NCBI GenBank assembly: GCA_038326655.1
Contig: JBBQKG010000023.1
Coordinates: forward strand, 1 to 53,528
Length of the DNA stretch: 53,528 nucleotides
Source of the DNA: JBBQKG01 sp038326655
GTDB lineage: Bacteria > Actinomycetota > Thermoleophilia > Solirubrobacterales > JBBDJG01
Direction: 5' to 3'
Part shown: positions 49,701 through 53,528 of the stretch, in pieces
Layout: every line of letters starts with the position of its first letter
Position numbering within the stretch: the stretch's first letter is position 1
Program-made: the position numbers and the translations under genes
Notes under the pieces: model-generated
Databases searched by the model: none
Told to the model about the DNA's origin: nothing
Seen by the model: the letters and a program-made list of their open reading frames with translations, nothing else

Positions 49701-50073
49701 GGTTCGGCTGTCCCGCCACCGGGGTGACGTTCCAGCCGCTGGCCGCATTGAGGTTCGGAATGCCCCTGATCCCGACCAGGCGAACGCTCGACTTGGGACC
49801 GCCGATGCCAGTCGGATTTTGCGTCACCACGATCAGCGGATCCGCCGTGGTACCCGTGCCGGTGATGTTCGTGATCGGGTTGCCGGAGTTGCAGAAGCGC
49901 ATCTTGATGTTGACGTTCGGGTGGCCCCCGGCCTGGGTCGTGTCCGGGGCGACCGTGAACTGCTGGATGTCGATGTCGGTCTCGGCCGCGCGGGCAGCGC
50001 CGGGCACGGCGAGCGCGAGCAGCGCGACGAGCAGCAGCCAGATGCGAGTCTGTCGGTTCAGCAGGCAGGTCAA
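46777..50073 (-). CDS. Large secreted repeat protein with Lys-rich C-terminal domain
   Basis: 1098 residues from TTG 50073, with GGGGAAG upstream inside the end of the previous gene. Signal peptide: RQTRIWLLLVALLALAVPG with cleavage after ARA. The body has about four degenerate repeats, each starting at a Cys-Pro (CPPSSQIG, CPEGAQIGTIKVETPVLPN, CPVGTKIGTV, CPPLSLVGSARVITPVLP) and followed by LRGEG/IEGAG strands and conserved Cys pairs near NPxxC. The last 95 residues are basic (KAKSVKLKFSKKEVRKIF, ending VPKKK). Probably extracellular and disulfide-bonded. I know similar unnamed proteins only as hypothetical surface proteins of this bacterial group. Three bases after the RTX-like gene, so co-transcribed. 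Confidence 0.85.
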   Translation of the reverse strand: MTCLLNRQTRIWLLLVALLALAVPGAARAAETDIDIQQFTVAPDTTQAGGHPNVNIKMRFCNSGNPITNITGTGTTADPLIVVTQNPTGIGGPKSSVRLVGIRGIPNLNAASGWNVTPVAGQPNQIQVNTGGSAIPGTYQGGGEVLLPFTFSCTSTQLASFLKDFTLHFPPGFLGNPTAVTPCATNLWLIGACPPSSQIGSAVVDVVPQGPEILVPTDVYVIDTLGLEPARLGTEVLVGNPQGPFPNTITLRSANDDYGINAAQVNIPKDLGGNIGTIRQIEIYLCSRAPCNEQLRGDPTTTVPLAGARPFFVNPTSCQPATTVLEARSWLHGDPSQPGTTKTASSTFTPTGCGNVPFDAAVDVAPTETSEAGKASAQRVAIDYCAFGHSPGTCVNGHDYADDPIWQAALRNADVTLPKGLTLSPGGGVGLQACTFDEFGVDPSTGKQLTNEPPTCPEGAQIGTIKVETPVLPNPLAGKVFFGPVTAPGRPTVANPWKLFLYIEGAGIRVKLVGNVDVSPEGQVHNRFESQPQVPFSRLEINLRGGSRSILANPDDCDNPHNGSVTLDGWNGKSKVSTPHVTTTGCPPTKPFAPVVESAGSNPEQAGANTTSHIALTRGDGEDDIKNIKLSLPAGAVGSLAAVPQCSINLARAGNCPVGTKIGTVNTTVGTGDSLLTTSGGLYLAEPSVPGDAATLALTVPAKVGPIDLGQVVVLNRVVLRPSDSGVDAITSDVPNILEGVPLHVRRIEINVDRPGFFINPTGCEPRPLTVTFTGYTGAQSTSTTMLNAKGCENLSFAPKLRMIAGARGQNAQLSHPPLKAIVTQGAGEANIKTAKVVLPDLLRPNTVPFNLPGGLCSDTEFAQGACPPLSLVGSARVITPVLPFQLAGPVYVVQEIGSILPKLYVVLRGEGLEVVLRARNSFQGIKTVNTFENLPDVPQAYFELNIKGGPNGILNNFYDACGVAKIHRKIDYTFMGQNGKQETKTTYLQQDGCVTTSSLGASIASKTIKVSRKGIAKVKVRCRASKSCKGKLTVGGKGVKASHKFSIGAKKAKSVKLKFSKKEVRKIFRKHRVKGKATAKVGGKSAKRSVTLVPKKK

Positions 50074-50076
50074 GGC

Positions 50077-52941
50077 TTACTTCTTCCCCTTCTTCGGCGC
50101 CTTGATGGTCAAGGTCTTGGAGCTCTTGCTGGCCTTGGCACCGGCCTTCTTCTTGACCGACACGATCGCGCGGGCGTGCAGGCGCTTGTTGCGCTTCACG
50201 AGGCGACGGGCCTTCTTCGTCAGCTTGACGCTGATCGTCTTCGACTTGCCGGCTTTCAGCGAGAACGACTTCCGGCCCAGCCTGACCTTCTTCTTGGTCT
50301 TCTTGGCCGCCTTGTAGGCGCCCGCCGTCTGGAGCGTCAGCGTGCCCTTGGCCGCAACGGGACACGTGAGGCGAAGCTTTACGAGGCCCTTGCGAGTCAT
50401 CGTGGCGGAGCCGTTCCGGACCCTGCAGCGCGTGCTCGCGGCGAACACGTCCGTCTGCTCGCAATCGCTCGCGATCACGTCGGTGGCGTCGGCGATCACG
50501 GAGTCCGTGCCGCGACCGCAGGAAACCTCGCCCTTGAGGCCGTCGCGGACGTTGATCGAGTCGTTGCCGGCGCCGGTCTTGGTGCTCTCCACGGTGATCC
50601 GGATCTGGTCCTGCTCGCCCGACTCGCCGTCGTTGTCGGCCCCGTCCATGGTCACGTCGACGTCCTTGGCACGGCTCGAGTAGACCGCGGTGTCGTCGCC
50701 GGGGCCGCCGGTGAAGATGTCGTTCCCGGGCCCGCCGTCGAGCAGGTCGTTGCCGTCGCCTCCGTTCAGGCCGTCGGCCTCGGTGCCGCCCTGGAGATTG
50801 TCGTTGCCGCCCTCGCCGGCGAGCGTGTCGGAGCCGCCACCACCAAGCTCGGTGTCGGCTCCAGCGCCGCCGAAGATCTGGTCGGCGCCGCCGCGGCCGT
50901 CGAGCGTGTCGTCGCCGGGACCGCCCATGAGGATGTTGACGGTGTCGTTGCCGGCAAGCGAGTCGTTGCCGGCGCCGCCGGTCACCTGCTCCACGTCTCC
51001 GGAGACGTTGTCGTTCTCGCCGGCCGCGCCGTCGCCGCCGGGCGTGGCAAGGTCGACCGAAACGGGCGCCGTGCGGCTTGCGTAGCTGGCGTTGTCGAAG
51101 CCGTCGCCGCCGATGATCGTGTCGGCGCCGCCACCGCCGTCGAGCGTGTCGCTGCCTCCGCGGCCGTCGATCGTGCCCGGGCCGTCGTTTCCGACGAGCG
51201 TGTCGTTGTCGGTGCCGCCGATCAAGGTCTCGACCGTGCCGGCCAGGTTGTCGCCCTCGTTCGCCTTTCCGTCGTTGGCGATGCCGTCGGGCACCGCGTA
51301 CACGCTCGTGGTGGAGTCGGAGTAGTCGACCGAGTCGATCCCGTCGCCTCCATCGAGGCTGTCCGCGCCGAAGCCTCCCGTCAGAGCATCGTTTCCGGCG
51401 TCGCCGGAGAGCGTGTCGTTGCCGCTACCGGCCTCGAGCTCATCGTTGCCGTCACCCCCGCCGAGCGTGTCGTTGCCCTCGTTGCCCCGCAAGACATCGT
51501 TCCCGCCGCCGCCCTGGAGGTCGTTCGCATTGCTGTCGCCGACGAGCTTGTCGCTGCCGGAGCCGCCGATGATGTTCTCGACGTCCTGGCCGATGCTGTC
51601 CGTCTCGCCCGAGCGGGTGTTCACATCCAGTGGGCTGCCGTCGTTCGCGGCGCCGTCGATCGAGGCGTTCAGGTCCTCGGTGCGGTCGGCATAGGTGACC
51701 GTGTCACCCTTGGGGCCGTTCGGGCCGCCGTCCATCACGTCCGCCCCCAGCTTGCCGTCGAGCGTGTCGTCGCCGCCTCCGCCCCTGAGAATGTTCACGC
51801 CGTGCGGCTCCACCCGCGGGCCTTGGCCCTCGAGCGGGTCCGGGTTGTTGCCGGTGAGCGTGTCGTTGCCGGGGCCGCCGGTGATGTTCTCGATGTCCTC
51901 GCCGACGCAGTCGGTCGAGCCGAATCCGTCGGTGTCGTTGAAGACACAGTCGTTCTGGTGCGCCGACCTGTCGGTCCACTCCGGGTAGGGGAATACCGAC
52001 CCCGGAATCAGCGCGCTCTCGTCCGTCGGCCGGCAGTCGGTGCGCGCGCGCCTGTACTGGTCGGTGTTCTGCGCGCTGCCGATCAGTTGCAGCGCAAGCC
52101 GCGGGTCCGTGGGCAGCGAGCCGTCGAGAGAGACGTTCACGGGACCCGGGCTGTTCGTGTAGTCGACCGTGTCGTTGCCAAGACCGCCGCAGATGATGTC
52201 GGACCCCGCGTTGCCGAGGAACTCGTCCGCGAGGATGCCTCCCACCAGGAAGTCGTCGCCCGAGCCGCCCACGATCTTCTCGAAGTTGTCGACCGACTCA
52301 CCGGCCCCGAAGTCGAGCGGGTCGACCGCGAAGCTCGGCGTCGTCTTCAGGTCGACGATCACGGGCTCGGTACGCGTGTGGTAGTCGAGCGTGTCGAAGC
52401 CGCCGCCGCCGTTGATGATGTCGAAGGCCTCGAAGGCCGGGTCGCCACCGCCGGTGTCGACGGTGTCGTTGCCCCCGGCGGCATCGATCTGGTCACCGCC
52501 GTTGCCGCCGAATATGTGATCCGTCCCAGGGCCGCCCCGGATGAAGTCGTTTCCCTCACCCCCGATCAGAGTGGTCCCGAGCGGCGGCTTCGCGTTCATG
52601 ATGATCGTGTCGCTCATGTCGCCCGCGTTGACCGTGACGCGGTTCGCGCTGGCGGCGGGGCAGGTTGCCGTACTCGGGTTGACCTGCGTACACCCGGCGC
52701 CCGCTGTCAACGGCGCCCCGGTGTCCGTGATCGTGTAGGTGCCACCCGCGAGGTCGACCGTGACGTTGTTGGTCTCGCCCGCAGCCGCGACGTAGCCGAT
52801 CTTGGGAGTCGTGCTGCTGGCGTCGGTCGTGACCGAGACGGTGGCGCCCAGCGACGCGGCCGGCGCGGCGGCACACACGAGCCCCGCACCCAACGCAACC
52901 ATCAAGACCGCCCTACGGCGGCCAACTCGCAGCGCCTCCAT
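50077..52941 (-). CDS. Secreted RTX-like calcium-binding protein with Lys-rich C-terminus
   Basis: 954 residues from ATG 52941, ahead of a signal peptide (RVGRRRAVLMVALGAGLVCA, cleavage after SLGA or nearby); an upstream start at 53025 is less likely. Residues from about 110 to 830 hold several blocks of the GGxGxDxLxG nonapeptide of hemolysin-type calcium-binding proteins (GGDGNDELEAGSGNDTLSGD is typical), separated by DYSDSTTSV-like linkers, which bind Ca2+ as a parallel beta-roll. The C-terminal 105 residues are Lys-rich (KAAKKTKKKVRLGRKSFSLK), like the protein it is co-transcribed with. A TATAGT at 53064-53069 could be its -10. Likely a cell-surface or secreted structural protein; no protease or lipase domain is visible. 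Confidence 0.9.
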   Translation of the reverse strand: MEALRVGRRRAVLMVALGAGLVCAAAPAASLGATVSVTTDASSTTPKIGYVAAAGETNNVTVDLAGGTYTITDTGAPLTAGAGCTQVNPSTATCPAASANRVTVNAGDMSDTIIMNAKPPLGTTLIGGEGNDFIRGGPGTDHIFGGNGGDQIDAAGGNDTVDTGGGDPAFEAFDIINGGGGFDTLDYHTRTEPVIVDLKTTPSFAVDPLDFGAGESVDNFEKIVGGSGDDFLVGGILADEFLGNAGSDIICGGLGNDTVDYTNSPGPVNVSLDGSLPTDPRLALQLIGSAQNTDQYRRARTDCRPTDESALIPGSVFPYPEWTDRSAHQNDCVFNDTDGFGSTDCVGEDIENITGGPGNDTLTGNNPDPLEGQGPRVEPHGVNILRGGGGDDTLDGKLGADVMDGGPNGPKGDTVTYADRTEDLNASIDGAANDGSPLDVNTRSGETDSIGQDVENIIGGSGSDKLVGDSNANDLQGGGGNDVLRGNEGNDTLGGGDGNDELEAGSGNDTLSGDAGNDALTGGFGADSLDGGDGIDSVDYSDSTTSVYAVPDGIANDGKANEGDNLAGTVETLIGGTDNDTLVGNDGPGTIDGRGGSDTLDGGGGADTIIGGDGFDNASYASRTAPVSVDLATPGGDGAAGENDNVSGDVEQVTGGAGNDSLAGNDTVNILMGGPGDDTLDGRGGADQIFGGAGADTELGGGGSDTLAGEGGNDNLQGGTEADGLNGGDGNDLLDGGPGNDIFTGGPGDDTAVYSSRAKDVDVTMDGADNDGESGEQDQIRITVESTKTGAGNDSINVRDGLKGEVSCGRGTDSVIADATDVIASDCEQTDVFAASTRCRVRNGSATMTRKGLVKLRLTCPVAAKGTLTLQTAGAYKAAKKTKKKVRLGRKSFSLKAGKSKTISVKLTKKARRLVKRNKRLHARAIVSVKKKAGAKASKSSKTLTIKAPKKGKK

Positions 52942-53100
52942 TGATTCTCTGACTCTCCCCAAAACCTCTACCCGCTCCCCCAAAGAACAGGTCCTCCGAA
53001 ACATACCCGATTGCGGGTGTTTCACAACGACGCCGACGAGTGGCTCGTACGACCGTCCAAGCCACTATACCCAGATTGCAAAAGGGTCGCGCAACTACTT

Positions 53101-53128
53101 CTGTGCGGCACGATCTGTGCGGCACGAT
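53101..53128. repeat. Exact 14-bp tandem repeat
   Basis: CTGTGCGGCACGAT occurs twice without a gap. It could be a pair of operator half-sites between divergent promoters or simple slippage. Confidence 0.6.
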
Positions 53129-53304
53129 CGCGGCTCTCTCGAGGGTTGCGCGTGTCCTATACATGGTGCCGTAGCAGGTGCCCGCACGTATTCGGGAAGA
53201 CGATCGAGAGGGCGTCGGGCAGGGGCTCGGCAGCCCTGAAAACGCTGCTTCCTGACCGGTCGGAAGGCGCCCTGGAAACCCGGACCAATCCCCAGGATCT
53301 GTGG

Positions 53305-53310
53305 TACAGT
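53305..53310 (+). promoter_or_regulatory. Possible extended -10 element for the right-edge gene
   Basis: TACAGT preceded by TGG, about 96 bases before ATG 53406. Same TACNNT type as at 1040, 5598 and 30911. No good -35. Confidence 0.3.
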
Positions 53311-53405
53311 CGCCCTCGGTTCGCCCCTAGGTTGACGGCGGGCCGGACAATGGAACCAGGAGCACGGAAGCTCGACCAACCCCGTTAAGGGGAGGGAGGC
53401 GTTAT

Positions 53406-53528
53406 ATGACCATCAAAAGGAAGATGGTGCTACCGCTGGCGCTCGCACTCGGTGCGCTGGGCCTGATGTTCATGGCTCAGATGGCCAGCGCAACGCACCC
53501 ACGGCCCAAGGGCGCCACGCCCTTGAGA
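53406..53528 (+). CDS. Secreted protein, N-terminal 41 residues only (cut by window edge)
   Basis: ATG 53406 with a very strong purine-rich site (GGGAGGGAGG) upstream. The start MTIKRKMVLPLALALGALGL is a signal peptide with cleavage after ASA. The mature part begins THPRPKGATPLR, which matches the RPKGATPIR opening of the last domain of the frameshifted protein at 34039. It is therefore probably a stand-alone version of that beta-rich surface domain. The rest lies outside the window. Confidence 0.85.
   Translation, partial: MTIKRKMVLPLALALGALGLMFMAQMASATHPRPKGATPLR

Larger units (their letters stand above)
52942..53405. other. 464-bp divergent intergenic region
   Basis: Separates the RTX-like gene (minus) from the secreted protein at the right edge (plus). 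It holds a minus-strand TATAGT (53064-53069), a 14-bp tandem repeat (53101-53128) and a plus-strand TGGTACAGT (53303-53310), then GGGGAGGGAGG just before ATG 53406. I see no credible gene; short ORFs on both strands lack ribosome-binding sites and family features. Confidence 0.6.

Noticed and set aside
50500..52560. Regularly spaced DNA repeats that could suggest a CRISPR array
   Set aside because: The spacing is that of codons for the GGxGxD nonapeptide repeat of a single open frame; there are no identical repeats with unique spacers and no cas genes.
49234..52944. 1236-codon open frame on the plus strand
   Set aside because: It is antisense to the RTX-like and repeat-protein genes, which have signal peptides and recognisable repeats; long antisense frames are expected at this GC content.

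Overview
The window is GC-rich, tightly packed chromosomal DNA with heavy use of GTG/TTG starts and 4-base stop/start overlaps. The protein content suggests an actinobacterium of the Thermoleophilia/Solirubrobacterales type: secreted proteins with Lys-rich C-termini, an RTX-like calcium-binding protein, and a surface domain starting with an RPKGATP motif. That placement is inference; no rRNA, tRNA or marker gene is present. I saw no CRISPR array, insertion sequence or prophage.

Left end (1-5.5 kb) is housekeeping/accessory: a gene tail, a cation-efflux-like membrane protein, a 51-residue basic ORF followed by a perfect 13-bp hairpin, a four-gene overlapping operon (double VOC/glyoxalase protein, DsbA-like oxidoreductase, LOG-type Rossmann protein, phospholipase-D-like protein), and a SnoaL-like protein on the other strand.

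The core (5.7-46.7 kb) is a very large glycan-assembly locus. A plus-strand operon (5.7-22.9 kb) encodes a glycoside-hydrolase/GT2 membrane fusion, an MsbA-type ABC exporter, GT2 and GT4 glycosyltransferases, two methyltransferases and two sulfotransferases. It converges on a minus-strand operon (30.7-23.0 kb) of two GT2s, two GT4s and a PhyH-type dioxygenase. A lone GT4 gene (31.0-32.3 kb) faces an AlgX/AlgJ-like SGNH protein fused to a degenerate tyrosine-recombinase domain. A frameshifted secreted PQQ-sugar-dehydrogenase-like/PKD protein follows. A third operon (36.9-46.7 kb, plus) holds a sulfotransferase, four glycosyltransferases, a methyltransferase, an Asp-box beta-propeller protein, an APH-like kinase and, last, a ChbG/YdjC-type deacetylase fused to a complete APS kinase.

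Together these genes look like a pathway for a sulfated, methylated and possibly N-deacetylated surface polysaccharide or glycolipid: APS kinase makes PAPS, three sulfotransferases use it, methyltransferases and PhyH decorate, and the ABC protein exports. The paralogy is striking: five closely related GT4s, four members of another GT family, two paired GT2s, two paired sulfotransferases, and an approximately 100-residue module (signatures SKGDD, WHFP, WWLDHY) found six times in four proteins. I do not recognise that module as a named domain; it is the best candidate for something undescribed.

Right end (46.8-53.5 kb): two large secreted proteins on the minus strand, a four-fold-repeat surface protein and an RTX-like protein, both ending in Lys-rich domains that might contact an anionic glycan. 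A 464-bp divergent intergenic region follows, then the start of a secreted protein cut by the window edge.
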